Positions 1-10,992 are shown, numbered from the stretch's first letter. The stretch is 64,000 nt of DNA from Arachis hypogaea (GCF_003086295.3 NC_092046.1:105751363-105815362); one strand, 5' to 3'. Notes: a model not told the origin generated them from the letters alone. Translations and numbers: made by a program.

Positions 1-1244
1 GTGGAGAGAAGCATAAAAAAAAGTCAAAAAAAGCAAAGTCAGCCATGCACGCGCACGCGCACAAGGCGCTCGCGCGCACATTGCAGAATCGACCAGGGAC
101 GCGCACGCGTACCATGCGCGCACGCGCCGATGATGGCACATGACCTCATTAATGCAACACGTGCCTGGCGATTTGAGAGGGTTTCTGAACCCATTTTTGG
201 CGCCAAATTGCTAAGGGAAAGGAATAAAAGGATGAAGGATTAAGGAGGAGGCATGAATCATTCATCACTGAGGATCATTGATCACTTTAGAAGTTAGTTA
301 CCAATTAGCTTAGAGTTAGTTTCTAGAGAGAGAAGCTCTCACTTCTCTCTAGGATTAGGATTAGGTTTAGGTTAATCTCCCTTCTTAGATCTAGGTTTAA
401 CTCATGCTTTGATTCACTTTTCATTTACCAATTCTAATCTTCTCCCCTTCCTCTTTCTATTTGTGTGCTTTAATAATTGTAATTCTCCATTTTTGTTTTG
501 GATATATTGTTGTTCCTTGGTTTCCTTTCAATAATGTAATTTGAGGTAATTCATGATAATTGTGATTTCCTTGATTGTTGTTGTTAATTCTTTACATTCA
601 ATTGTAGTTAGAATTCATTCTTGTTGTGATTGACTATACTTTTCTCTTGTGCCTTCCAAGTGTTTGATGAAATGCTTGATGGGATTTTTGTGTAGATTTT
701 GTTCCTCTTGGCTTAGGTAGAGTAATTAGTGACACTTGAGTTATCTAATTCCTTTGTTGATTGATAATTGGAGAGATTGCTAATTGATTTGAAAGCCTCT
801 AAAGCTAGTCATTCCTTTAGGAGTTGATTAGGACTTGAGAAATCAAATCAACTCATCCACTTGACTTTCCTTTAATTAGTATGGGTTAACTAAGTGGTAG
901 CAATGAACAAATCTCATCACAATTGAAAAGGATAACTAGGATAGGACTTCTAATTTTCATACCTTGCCAAGAGCCTTTTATAGTTGTTAGTTTACTTTCT
1001 TGCCATTTATCTTTCATGCTCCTTATCAAAAACCCCAAAATAACTCATAACCAATAACAAGACACTTTATTGTAATTCCTAGGGAGAACGACCCGAGGTT
1101 TGAATACTTCGGTTTATAAATTTTAGGGGTTTGTTTTAGTGACAAACAACTTTTTGTATGAAAGGATTATTGTCGGTTTAGAAGCTATACTTTACAACGA
1201 GATTTCATTTGTGAAATTCTAAACCATCGAAAATCCAATCATCA
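1..1244 (+). repeat. E1 5' LTR (3' 1244 bases)
   Basis: It is the same sequence as 8940-10183 and ends in CCAATCATCA immediately before the primer site. A CpG-rich stretch with alternating GCGCACGCG words lies at 45-135. The U5 end has a block with CGACC followed by a hairpin (1093-1112). No coding content is supported; a short frame across 1-243 is an LTR shadow. Confidence 0.9.
1093..1112 (+). promoter_or_regulatory. U5 hairpin after CGACC (E1 5' LTR)
   Basis: CCGAGG (1093-1098) can pair with CTTCGG (1107-1112) with one G-T wobble. It follows GGGAGAACGACC. The same placement of a hairpin directly after CGACC is found in the LTRs of E3, E4, E5, E6 and E7 with different stem sequences. Confidence 0.6.
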
Positions 1245-1247
1245 AAA

Positions 1248-1265
1248 TGGCGCCGTTGCCGAGGA
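1248..1265 (+). other. Primer binding site of E1 (tRNA-Asp type)
   Basis: TGGCGCCGTTGCCGAGGA starts three bases after the LTR end. It matches, with one difference, the complement of the 3' end of plant tRNA-Asp as known from Athila-type elements (TGGCGCCGTTGCCGGGGA). Confidence 0.85.
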
Positions 1266-1374
1266 ACTTGCAATGGTGTTATGTTATTGGTTATTGTACA
1301 TATGTGAATATTGTGAATAGGTTTATCTTTTGTTTGTTTCTTAATTTTTGTTAGTTTTATTTTGCTTTTCCACT

Positions 1375-3183
1375 ATGAATTCTCACATTGGCTATGAGTT
1401 TGGCTCTAATTGTGTTGTAGGGAATGTGAACTTCAATGCTAACATGTACCAAGGATGGAACACTCCAAGATGGGAGGAGCCTCAAGGAATTGATCACTCC
1501 TATTGGCAACAACCTCCGGATACTTATAGGTATAATTTCCATCCTAATGCATGCCAACTTAGCGGCTATGATGATTCTTTTTGTGACACTCAACAACCAC
1601 CATCATATGCCTATGAATCTCATCCTCAACATGAACCTCAACCATTCTCACAAGCCTTTCATCACCAAGCACCACCCTATGATCCATATCCATCATATAA
1701 CCAATCATCCATACCATATTTTTATGGCCATTATGAGCAAGAACCTCTAGAATCACCACAACCATATCAAGATTACTCCCAAGAACCACCTCAATACTCA
1801 TCATCTCAATACCCTTACCAAGAAGAACCACCTTCCTACCATGAACCCTCCCTCCCAAATAATGAACCTTCCTATTCACCCCAAGCCCCAATAGACGATC
1901 CTCTTACTTTGTTACTCCAAGGACAAGAAGCCATGAAGCGGGATACACTTGAGTTTGTGACCAATTTGACCAAGGTGGTGCACACTTTAGCCCACCAATG
2001 CTTGAATACTCAAGGTACTTCCGTGACCACATGTGGAAAGTCAAAAGAAGAGCAAAGTATGAGGGTGAAATTGGAAAATTCGGTGGAGAAAGAGGAGTCA
2101 AATTTTGTATTGGAGCAACTAAAGGAACCTATAATCATTGAAGAAAGGGGAGAAGTGGTTGAAGATTTAGGAGATGTTGAAAGTCTAAGGGAATGTAGTC
2201 TCATGGAGCACTCTTCCAAGAAGCTTGATATTGATGTTGAGGAGGGTGCGCAATCTCCAAGACATATCATCGTTGGAGACTTGGAAGAGGTTTATCAAGA
2301 AATGGATTCAATCATGGAAGAATTTCTCTCTACAATGGAATCCTCTCCCATTGGACATGGAATTGAAAGTATAAAAGAGTGTGCACAACCTCCCATACCC
2401 TTGGTGAGCAATGAGAAAGAGAGCTACCAAGAGGAGAACGTTGGCATGGTGTATATTGAAATTGAAGAATATGAAGAGGTTGGCCAAGAAATGGATCTAT
2501 TCATCAATGAATTTCTATCCAAAATTGAACCACCTCCCATTAGGCAAGAAATAAAAGTTCTTGAAGACAACACCAAGCTATGTGATAAAAGGGGAAAGGT
2601 TGAAATCAAGGAAGCTCGCAAAGAGGTGAAAACAACTAAAGAAAAGCACAAGGAAGTAGACCTTGCATTGTCTAAGTGTGGGGAGGTCTCCCTTCCCGAG
2701 TCACCATCCAACACAACATTCAAGTGGGTAAAATTCTTATCCATAAGCTTCACTTTCTCGCTTAAATATGGTTTGATTGAAACGGATGGACAACTTAGAG
2801 CTCTTTGTGGAATTAAAAGCAAGAATAAGTTGTGTAGTGGTTGCAAGTTAGGAATTAGGCTCATTAAGGTCAAGGTCTCAAGGCATAGGAACGATGATTG
2901 GAAGAATATCACTTTGCATGGGTTTCAACGGAAGGCTTGGTATGTTAAAGAGAATTCTATATGTCAACCACCCGGAAAGAAAAAGTATGAAGATCAAATC
3001 GAAGATGGGTGTGAAGATAAGATATGGGATCCCGGTTCGCTATATGAAGACCAACTATGGGGACTCATATCTTGGGTAGAACTTTGCCCAAGCTTGATGA
3101 ATATGGTTGGAAATTCTGTCAACCAATTGAGGAGCAAAGATCCTTGGAGATTCAGGGATGAGTACAAACATAAGCCACCATGA
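1375..3183 (+). CDS. E1 ORF1, gag-position protein of unknown fold (602 aa)
   Basis: This intact frame follows the primer site directly, the position of gag. I chose the ATG at 1375 because the equivalent frame in E3 starts with the same MNSH; an upstream in-frame ATG at 1348 is possible. Roughly residues 20-180 are rich in Q, P, Y, S and H, giving a low-complexity, prion-like segment. The middle is acidic and holds a duplicated EMD...EEFLS-type motif (near residues 310 and 380). The C-terminal third has conserved C, W and WDPG motifs and ends in YKHKPP, an ending shared with E2 and E3. I see no CCHC zinc knuckle and no protease motif. Function is inferred as structural from position only. 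Confidence 0.75.
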   Translation: MNSHIGYEFGSNCVVGNVNFNANMYQGWNTPRWEEPQGIDHSYWQQPPDTYRYNFHPNACQLSGYDDSFCDTQQPPSYAYESHPQHEPQPFSQAFHHQAPPYDPYPSYNQSSIPYFYGHYEQEPLESPQPYQDYSQEPPQYSSSQYPYQEEPPSYHEPSLPNNEPSYSPQAPIDDPLTLLLQGQEAMKRDTLEFVTNLTKVVHTLAHQCLNTQGTSVTTCGKSKEEQSMRVKLENSVEKEESNFVLEQLKEPIIIEERGEVVEDLGDVESLRECSLMEHSSKKLDIDVEEGAQSPRHIIVGDLEEVYQEMDSIMEEFLSTMESSPIGHGIESIKECAQPPIPLVSNEKESYQEENVGMVYIEIEEYEEVGQEMDLFINEFLSKIEPPPIRQEIKVLEDNTKLCDKRGKVEIKEARKEVKTTKEKHKEVDLALSKCGEVSLPESPSNTTFKWVKFLSISFTFSLKYGLIETDGQLRALCGIKSKNKLCSGCKLGIRLIKVKVSRHRNDDWKNITLHGFQRKAWYVKENSICQPPGKKKYEDQIEDGCEDKIWDPGSLYEDQLWGLISWVELCPSLMNMVGNSVNQLRSKDPWRFRDEYKHKPP

Positions 3184-3234
3184 CAATAAGCATCTCAAGA
3201 ATGTCCAACTTAAGGACTTAAACTAAAAGTGCTA

Positions 3235-3252
3235 GGTGGGAGACACCCCACC
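3235..3252 (+). promoter_or_regulatory. Post-ORF1 stem-loop, GGTGGG stem (E1)
   Basis: GGTGGG, loop AGACAC, CCCACC: a perfect six-base stem with a six-base loop, 51 bases after the ORF1 stop. E2 and E3 have the same structure, and E4, E6 and E7 have a related one with a GCTGGG or TTGGG stem and loop AGGCAA, each just after gag/pol coding. Confidence 0.7.
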
Positions 3253-3479
3253 ATGGTAAACTCTTTCCATTCCCTTTTAAATTTGCCTAATAAGTGATTT
3301 GAGTTACCATTGTAGGTAGATGTTTCATACAAATTTGTTTGTACAATTTAATTGTTAGCTTAGTCACATGCATGTTGTGTTTCGTAGTAGATGAATAATA
3401 TCAAAAATTGCATTTTTTTGTGAATTGTATGATGGTCGAGTGAATAAGAGTTGTGAACACTAAGGGGAGCACCCAGCAA

Positions 3480-3540
3480 GTTTTTCTTTCAAAAAAAAAA
3501 AAAAAAAGAAGGAAAAAAAAAAAAAGAGAGAGATAGAGAT
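3480..3540. repeat. A-rich low-complexity tract
   Basis: Two poly-A runs followed by a short GA repeat lie between the post-ORF1 stem-loop and the CpG-rich array of E1. Nothing coding is supported here. Confidence 0.7.
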
Positions 3541-3549
3541 GAAGAAATG

Positions 3550-4200
3550 GGCATGGACGCGCGCGCGCAGCGTGCGCGTACGCGTCCTGACGCGCATGCA
3601 CCATAAGCCACATTCCAGAGAGTTGGGCCTCTCCTGGGCCAGCGTTGTGCCTCCAGCCCAACTCATTCCACGCTGACGCGCGCTACGTGCGTACGCGCAC
3701 ATACAGCTATGGGGAACTACACGCGTACGCGCACTTGCCGCGTCCGCGTCGATTCGCTGCTGCAACTTCTGGGCCAATATCCAGAGAGTTGCGCTAAATT
3801 TGGGCCAACTTTGAGCCCCCAGCTCAACTCACCTCGCGCGGACGTGCACAGGCCGCGAGCGCGCATATATGCCAGAAGCAGGGAAAGACGCGAGCGCACG
3901 CATCGCGCTTGCGCGTCCTACGATAAACTGTCAATGCACGCGGACGCGTACTTGCCGCGTGCGCGCAAATCTCGTGGCGCGACTTTCAGGCCATTCTCCA
4001 GAGAGTTAGGCCTGGGTTGGGCCAACTCTAAGCCCCTAGCCCAACTCCATGCACGCGTGCGCGCACGGTACGCGCACGCGCCCTTCCATATTTCGCTCAC
4101 CCTCGCCTAAGCGCGTTGTACGCGCACGCGTAAGACCCCATTTTTCTCAATGGGCGCGGACGCGCAAGGTGCACGCACGCGCCAATTCAAAAATCGGGAT
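3550..4200 (+). repeat. CpG-rich ACGCG/CGCGT palindrome array (E1)
   Basis: Dozens of overlapping words such as GCGCGTACGCGTC, TACGCGCACGCG and GCGGACGCGC are spaced among repeated phrases such as CCAGAGAGTTGGGCC. Open frames on both strands (for example 3709-4110) result from the lack of stop codons in GC-rich repeat and have no protein-like features. The array lies between the post-ORF1 stem-loop and ORF2, the same place as the arrays of E2 and E3. Confidence 0.75.
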
Positions 4201-5473
4201 AACCCTAGCTCGCGAGGCATACTGCGCAGTCGCGCAACCCATCCCTCTCAACCTCCATCTTCTTCCCCTCGCCCCATCTACCATCGCAGCAGCAGCACCG
4301 CCTCCGCCGCCGCGCCACCTTCACCGCCGGCGACTCTCACTCACCCTCAACCCCTCTTCCCTTCTCACCCCTACCCGTTCTCTCTCTCTCCCTCTCACCC
4401 CTCTCAACCACGCCGTGACCAACCCCTCCGCCGCCGCCCCGTCTTCACTGCTGGCGGCGCGCTTCCCCCTCTCTGCCCCCTTCACAGCCTCCTTTCCTTT
4501 CCTTCTCACCATCACCCCCCCTCCCCTCAGTTTCTCATCCCTCCAGCCGCACCGCCGCGCAACCCCCTCTGCCAACTTCGCTCCCCTCTGTCATCACCGC
4601 CACCGTTGACGGCGGCGCAATTTCTGCTTCTGTGGCCCCCTGCTCCCATATTCCTTTTCCATTCTTAGTCCCCTTCTGCTCCCAGGTTCCTGCTCCATTT
4701 CTACTATCTTTGTTGCTATTTTCTCTTTTTATTTGTTCATTTATGTTAATTCCTAGAATTGCATGTTAGTTAGTTAGAATTGGAATGTTGTATGTTAGGA
4801 TTAGTTAGAAATACTTGCGGTTAGGTAGCTAGGACTGGATAGAGGAATCTAGGCCTGTTAAGTGCTCCGTATGTGCTTACTTGCTGTTTATCTGTTTGTA
4901 TGTTGTATGCTGGTTTTGGACTGCTTTTTATGCACTTCTTGTTGCCTGAATGCTGTACCACTGTTGCTGTGCTTAATTGATGCTGCTTTCTTACTGTTTG
5001 TGCTATTCTGCTATCCGGGAACGTCCAATTTTCAGCCGGAATGCTGCCCGATTTTCAAGAAAAATAGTTTCACTTCGATTTTTTTTTATTTTCAGTTTTG
5101 GGCAAATTTCCGTTTCCTTTTTGACTTCCCAGATTTGCACAATCACCGTGAACATGAACCGAAATTTCTAGTTCAATTGAGCCTATATATCATCATATCA
5201 CTAATCCACTTTTCCTAACTCACTAATTTCTTTCACCATTTTACTTACACTCACTTTTAACCCTCTCTAACAATTCTTTCATGAATATGATGATATTAGT
5301 GCCTTTTGCATATGCGGTGTTACCTTATGGTTTTGGTTCGGTCACTTATGCTTACTTGTTCAATTTTACATATTCAGTGCAACATCATGATTGCTCTTTG
5401 ATAATGATATCCTGAACATGTCTTCTTTGTTACATGCTAAATGTTTCATATATTCTATCATATTTTTTTCAGG
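4201..5473 (+). other. Pre-ORF2 region of E1, pyrimidine-rich, intron-like
   Basis: A C-rich, CCGCCG-containing block (4230-4640) is followed by T-rich DNA with TTAG repeats. It ends in a poly-T tract and CAG (to 5472) right before the ORF2 ATG. This resembles a 3' splice acceptor. Proline- and serine-rich open frames here look like composition artefacts. A donor site was not identified. Confidence 0.45.
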
Positions 5474-6856
5474 ATGTCGGATAAAGGCAAAGCCGTAGCC
5501 ACCACCTCCAAAAAGAGAAAACACTCTACCCCCTCCATTCCTTCCATCTACAAGAATTATGCTCGGAATCCATTGCAGGACGAGGATAAAGAGAATCAGC
5601 AGTTGCCTTCCACCAATCCTGGCAAATTCCCCAATCTCTACTGTGAGCTTCGGTTTTCTAGATATCGGACCACGAAGCTGAATGTTGAGAAGAAGTTGCT
5701 CCTACCTAATGATGTGAGACGGCGCATTAATGGTCGGATCCTTGAGTTAGGTATCGATTTTGTTGACCGGGACTTGGGTGACATCAATATATCTTGGGTG
5801 AAGGAATTTTATTGCAACTTCTTCCGTCCGACCTTGGATTCAGTTCAGGTGAGGGGTAGAGAGATTCTGCTCACCGAGGCCGCCATTGGGGAGGCACTTC
5901 ATTGCCGCCACATTCCACATGACCAGTGTGCCCATCATCAGGCTGAGATAGCCATCCACACCATGACTTTTGATTATGAGGCGCTTCGGCGCGTGATTGG
6001 GATACCTGAGGCTTTTTGGGTTATGGATGCGGGCAACACCAAGCCAAAGGGGATGTTGTTCAATCATTTGACTAGGGAGGCCAAGACTTGGCAGATGATC
6101 TTCGCCCACTACGTCCTGCCTACCACCCACTTTTCTGAGGTCCCCATGGAGATGCTTCTGCTGATCGGGTGTGTTATGGAAGGGAAGGATGTCTCCTTTC
6201 CTAGACTTATCCGACAGTGCATGTGGCGGGCGCATATTCGTGGCCTACTCCCGTTTCCTACCTTGGTCACGAGTATGGCAGCCCTGGCCGATGTCCCGTG
6301 GTCAGATGATGATGTGCGACCACCACCAGCTGATGCAGATGACAGGGAGATTACTATCCCCTGGGGTGTTTGGGTGCACGAGCGGCCACCTGCTAGCCGC
6401 CGCTCTCGGGCTAGGGCTGTCATAGGGACACCTTCACCACCAGCCCCTGCAGCTGGCCCATCATCTTCTACAGCCACAGCTCCTCCACCATCTACAGACC
6501 CAATGGCAGCACCTGAGCCTACATATCTCCTGGTCCAGCGTCTCTTCCGGTTCCTAGAGCGAGAGCGACGCCATGTCAGACGCCGTTTGGATCGGATGGA
6601 CCAGGCACTTATCTCTCTAGGCGCTGAGCTACCTCCGCTTCCTGATTCTCCGGCCTTCGATGAGCAGGATCATCAGGAGGAGGACGCGGAGGCACCAGCT
6701 CAGCAGGATGCCCCTGACACTACGGAGCCAGCACACATGGAGGCACCACCTCAGACTCAGGAGGAGCCTGTTCCTCAGCCTGTTCCTCAGCCGGTCCCAC
6801 AGCCACAGACAGAGCCAGAGCCTATCGTTGCACCTCCCACTGATCCTCCGGTTTAG
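5474..6856 (+). CDS. E1 ORF2, putative plant transposon protein (PF20167-like), 460 aa
   Basis: This intact frame lies 3' of the gag/pol position, where Athila-type elements carry an env-like or extra ORF. Residues about 45-240 share spaced motifs with ORF2 of E4 and E7: a KEFY block, VRGRE, LPTTHFSEV and a hydrophobic MLLLIGCVMEGK segment. From memory this matches the Pfam family called putative plant transposon protein; its biochemical role is unknown to me. A Pro/Ala-rich linker, an Arg-rich helix (near residue 360) and a Q/P/E tail with QPVPQPVPQP repeats follow. I start at 5474, directly after TTTTCAGG, because an acceptor there would give a spliced message. The stop overlaps a GAGGAC-loop hairpin. 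Confidence 0.75.
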   Translation: MSDKGKAVATTSKKRKHSTPSIPSIYKNYARNPLQDEDKENQQLPSTNPGKFPNLYCELRFSRYRTTKLNVEKKLLLPNDVRRRINGRILELGIDFVDRDLGDINISWVKEFYCNFFRPTLDSVQVRGREILLTEAAIGEALHCRHIPHDQCAHHQAEIAIHTMTFDYEALRRVIGIPEAFWVMDAGNTKPKGMLFNHLTREAKTWQMIFAHYVLPTTHFSEVPMEMLLLIGCVMEGKDVSFPRLIRQCMWRAHIRGLLPFPTLVTSMAALADVPWSDDDVRPPPADADDREITIPWGVWVHERPPASRRSRARAVIGTPSPPAPAAGPSSSTATAPPPSTDPMAAPEPTYLLVQRLFRFLERERRHVRRRLDRMDQALISLGAELPPLPDSPAFDEQDHQEEDAEAPAQQDAPDTTEPAHMEAPPQTQEEPVPQPVPQPVPQPQTEPEPIVAPPTDPPV

Positions 6857-6892
6857 CATCGAGGACGATGCTTGGTTTTAAGTGTGGGGAGG
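6855..6892 (+). promoter_or_regulatory. GAGGAC-loop hairpin plus PPT-like motif after ORF2 (E1)
   Basis: AGCATC (6855-6860), loop GAGGAC, GATGCT (6867-6872), then TTTTAAGTGTGGGGAGG (6876-6892). The same pair of signals recurs at the 3' LTR of this element (8630-8667) with a different stem, so the PPT-like motif is duplicated inside the element. Confidence 0.7.
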
Positions 6893-8629
6893 GCACCGAC
6901 CGGTGAACTCTTTTTCGGCATAGTTATCTCATTTTGCACATTTTTTTGTATATATTTTGATGCATTTCTAGTTTGCTTTGGATACTTTTATTGCTTATTT
7001 TGGATTTTAGATATTTTGATGCTTCTGGATATTTTTAGATATTTAGGATGATAGATTCCATATTTTAGTTTGATTTTCCCTTATACATTTTTGCATATCT
7101 CCTTTTGTATATTCTCCTTTTAGTTTGTGGTTGTGATTAGAAATTATGTTTTAAGTAAAACTTAGTCACCCTTTTTGCATAAGAAATTGGTTTTGAGTGA
7201 AAAAAAAAGAAAAGGGTAAACTAAGGAAAATTTTTGAATTTTTCAATCACAACAATGCTTAGTCAAACATTGAGGTTTTTCAAGAAAGTTTAAATATAGG
7301 GCATTAACCCAATTGATTGAAAGAAAATTTTTGTTTTGAATTTTTGAAACTTGCTTGAAATTCATACCTTGTGAAGCATGTATTGAATTGAGAACACAAG
7401 CTTGTGAGACTTGAGCCTATTGATGTGGTTACATTTTATAACCACTTATTCTCCATTCTTGTGTGAAATTGTTCTCTTTCCATGATTGTGATCCTTAATT
7501 TGCTTGATTCTATATATCCGTTTATTTCTTGTGTTTGTGCATTTATATGATTGAGGCCATTATTTCATTTGCCACTTACCCAAATAGCCAACCTTTTACT
7601 CTCCATTGTTAGCCAATTTTGAGCCTATGCTTAACCAACTTATTCTTATTTTAGCACATTACAAGCCTAAGGCGGAAAACCAATAAAAAGTCCTTGTTTG
7701 GATCTTTGATTAGCCTAGGCTAGTGAGAGTGTGTATTATTCAAGTTGGTGAGGCTTGGGAACATTGGACGGGATAAAAAGGGGCAATACACTTGTATGTT
7801 TAGGAATTGGGCACATACTCATGTACTAATCAAATATAGAGACCTTATGCATTGATGTTCTTGTATTTAGTTTGAAAGAAGAAAAAGAAAAAAATATATA
7901 TAAGAAAAAAAAAATGAATGATGAAAAGAAAAGAAAAAAATGTATGTAAAAAAAAAAAAAAAAAAAAGAGAGAAAAGCAATAAAGGGGACAAAATGCCCC
8001 AAAGTGAAGTCAATAAAAAGGAATCAATGCATAAGTGTTGTGAAATGAAAGGAAAATGCATGAAGTATGTAAGAAAAAGTGAAGAATGAGTAGTTAGAAT
8101 AGCTCGCATTTGTATAGGTCATTAATTAGGTTAGGTGGGAAAGTCTATGCTAATCAAAGACTCAAATCCTAGCCCACTTGACCATAAATGATCCTACCTT
8201 GACCCTAACCCCATTACAACCTAAATGAAAGACCTCATGATGAATGTATGCACGCATTGAATAAATGTTGATTGTTAGAAGAAAATCAAATCTTGGAAAA
8301 CATGATTAGAAGAGAATTGAGTGGATTAACCCTTAAACACTTGAGTGAATAGAGCGGATACACATCCGGTGAGGGTTCAAAAGTTCAATTACATGCATTT
8401 CACCTATATTATCTATATTCTTGCAAGTTTGAACTCCTTTTAACAATTCAATACAATTGTGGTTTGGACTTGGTCCTTATTACTTAGCTCTTGTACTTAC
8501 ACATGCTCTCTTGGGAATTGATTTGTTTGAACTAAGCATTTCCAATTGCCTTAAATAGTTGCATTTAGATAGGACTCATATAGTTTAGTTGCATTCAATA
8601 AATGCCATACCCCTTAGTTCCTTCTTATT
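6893..8629 (+). other. 3' untranslated region of E1
   Basis: AT-rich non-coding DNA with poly-A runs near 7890-7970. No frame with protein-like composition was found on either strand. Confidence 0.6.
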
Positions 8630-8667
8630 TTAGCATGAGGACATGCTAAGGCTTAAGTGTGGGGAGG
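8630..8667 (+). promoter_or_regulatory. GAGGAC-loop hairpin and polypurine tract of E1
   Basis: TTAGCAT, loop GAGGAC, ATGCTAA (8630-8649), then TTAAGTGTGGGGAGG (8653-8667) abutting the 3' LTR, which begins TGACAAACC at 8669. The purine run at the LTR edge is the expected plus-strand primer. Confidence 0.8.
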
Positions 8668-8668
8668 T

Positions 8669-10183
8669 TGACAAACCCCAATTTGACGGTTTGTTTTGCC
8701 TTGAATTTAGAACATTTTGATAACCTTTTGTCACATTTAGCCTAAGAATTAGCATGGTTTTGTTATCTCTTCCATGATTGTGCTTAAGTGTAAAAATATG
8801 CTTTTTAAGCCTTGTCTTGGTGAATTCTAGTTTCTGTTTGATTCCATACGATGCCTTGATGTGTTTGCTAGTAACCTCAGGTTGAAACTAGGCATGGATC
8901 AAAGGAAGCAAGGAAGGAAGCAAGGAAGGAAGCATAAAAGTGGAGAGAAGCATAAAAAAAAGTCAAAAAAAGCAAAGTCAGCCATGCACGCGCACGCGCA
9001 CAAGGCGCTCGCGCGCACATTGCAGAATCGACCAGGGACGCGCACGCGTACCATGCGCGCACGCGCCGATGATGGCACATGACCTCATTAATGCAACACG
9101 TGCCTGGCGATTTGAGAGGGTTTCTGAACCCATTTTTGGCGCCAAATTGCTAAGGGAAAGGAATAAAAGGATGAAGGATTAAGGAGGAGGCATGAATCAT
9201 TCATCACTGAGGATCATTGATCACTTTAGAAGTTAGTTACCAATTAGCTTAGAGTTAGTTTCTAGAGAGAGAAGCTCTCACTTCTCTCTAGGATTAGGAT
9301 TAGGTTTAGGTTAATCTCCCTTCTTAGATCTAGGTTTAACTCATGCTTTGATTCACTTTTCATTTACCAATTCTAATCTTCTCCCCTTCCTCTTTCTATT
9401 TGTGTGCTTTAATAATTGTAATTCTCCATTTTTGTTTTGGATATATTATTGTTCCTTGGTTTCCTTTCAATAATGTAATTTGAGGTAATTCATGATAATT
9501 GTGATTTCCTTGATTGTTGTTGTTAATTCTTTACATTCAATTGTAGTTAGAATTCATTCTTGTTGTGATTGACTATACTTTTCTCTTGTGCCTTCCAAGT
9601 GTTTGATGAAATGCTTGATGGGATTTTTGTGTAGATTTTGTTCCTCTTGGCTTAGGTAGAGTAATTAGTGACACTTGAGTTATCTAATTCCTTTGTTGAT
9701 TGATAATTGGAGAGATTGCTAATTGATTTGAAAGCCTCTAAAGCTAGTCATTCCTTTAGGAGTTGATTAGGACTTGAGAAATCAAATCAACTCATCCACT
9801 TGACTTTCCTTTAATTAGTATGGGTTAACTAAGTGGTAGCAATGAACAAATCTCATCACAATTGAAAAGGATAACTAGGATAGGACTTCTAATTTTCATA
9901 CCTTGCCAAGAGCCTTTTATAGTTGTTAGTTTACTTTCTTGCCATTTATCTTTCATGCTCCTTATCAAAAACCCCAAAATAACTCATAACCAATAACAAG
10001 ACACTTTATTGTAATTCCTAGGGAGAACGACCCGAGGTTTGAATACTTCGGTTTATAAATTTTAGGGGTTTGTTTTAGTGACAAACAACTTTTTGTATGA
10101 AAGGATTATTGTCGGTTTAGAAGCTATACTTTACAACGAGATTTCATTTGTGAAATTCTAAACCATCGAAAATCCAATCATCA
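8669..10183 (+). repeat. E1 3' LTR (1515 bp)
   Basis: It begins TGACAAACC and ends AATCATCA (TG...CA). Bases 8940-10183 match 1-1244. A terminal hairpin (ACAAACC 8671-8677 with GGTTTGT 8688-8694) and a U5 hairpin (10032-10051) are present. A short AAGGAAGC tandem lies near 8902-8935. Confidence 0.9.
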
Positions 10184-10992
10184 AAGAAGGGGTGACCCGT
10201 GACAATCACCCACTATCTTCGTTACTCGCTTAGCCAAGATCCGCGTGCCTGACAACCACAAGCGGTCTACATGATGTTCAACGTAGTCATTAGACGAAAG
10301 CTGAAGTATAATCTCTTAGGTCTCTGATCCACGGATTTGACTTGCCTCTCCTGACAACAGAGCATTCGAATCATGAGATTAGAACCTTCGTGGTAGAGGC
10401 TAGAACCAATTGGTAGCATTCCTGAGATCCGGAAAGTCTAAACCTTGTCTGTGGCATTCCGAGTAAGATCTGGGACGGGATGACTGTGACGATCTTGAAA
10501 CTCACGAATATTGGGCACAGTGACAGTGTGCAAAAGGATAGAGAGATCCTATTCCGACACAAGTGAGAACCGACAGATGATTAGCCGTGCGGTAGCTGTG
10601 CCTGGTATTTTTCATCCGAGACGAGAGATCCGACAGTTGATTAGCCGTACAGAAACTGTACTTGGCCCATTTTCACTGAGAGGACGGATGGTAGCCATTG
10701 ACAACGGTGATCCACCAACATATAGATTGCCATAGAAGGGAGCACGCATGATTGGATGAAAACAATAGGAAAGCAGAGGTTCAGAAGCAACAAAGCATCT
10801 CCAAACGCTTATCTGAAATTTCCACCAATGAATTATATAAGTATCTTTATTTTATTTTATGTTTTATTTTTCTTTTAATTATCAAAACCTCATAACCATT
10901 TGAATCCGCCTGACTAAGATTTACAGAATGACCATAGCTTGCTGGTTAGTTGTACCGGAGTTGCAAAGGTGTGATTACAATTCCGTGCACCA
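10184..10992 (+). repeat. Fragment of a TGATGAGCGG-type LTR split by E1
   Basis: The sequence follows the 3' half of the E6/E7 LTRs (GCGTGCCTGACAACCAC, GATTAGCCGT, the CATAGCTTGC block) and ends TTCCGTGCACCA. No primer site follows, so it is probably a solo or truncated LTR inserted in E2's ORF1 region. Its 5' half would lie left of E1, outside the window. The next five bases are CTTAC, the expected target duplication. Confidence 0.65.

Larger units (their letters stand above)
1..10183 (+). mobile_element. E1: young non-autonomous Athila-like LTR retrotransposon (left LTR cut by window edge)
   Basis: The first 1244 bases are repeated at 8940-10183, so they are the 3' parts of two LTRs. Internal DNA runs from 1245 to 8668 with a tRNA-Asp-type primer site at 1248 and a polypurine tract at 8653. 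It contains two long intact frames, ORF1 and ORF2, and no protease, RT or integrase, so mobilisation would need proteins from another element. By eye I found only one base difference between the LTR copies (near 509 versus 9448), so insertion was recent. The right flank starts AAGAA; the matching left target duplication would lie outside the window. It interrupts a TGATGAGCGG-type LTR. Confidence 0.9.

Noticed and set aside
1..243. 80-aa basic frame, repeated at 8940-9182
   Set aside because: It lies in both LTR copies of E1, has no upstream coding context and reads through a CpG repeat.
3709..4668. Several long overlapping frames on both strands in GC-rich DNA
   Set aside because: They consist of CpG-palindrome repeats or CCGCCG/CTCTC low complexity; no family motif, and frames overlap in conflicting phases.
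7867..8109. 80-aa minus-strand frame
   Set aside because: Poly-Phe/Leu product of an A-rich tract in the E1 3' untranslated region.
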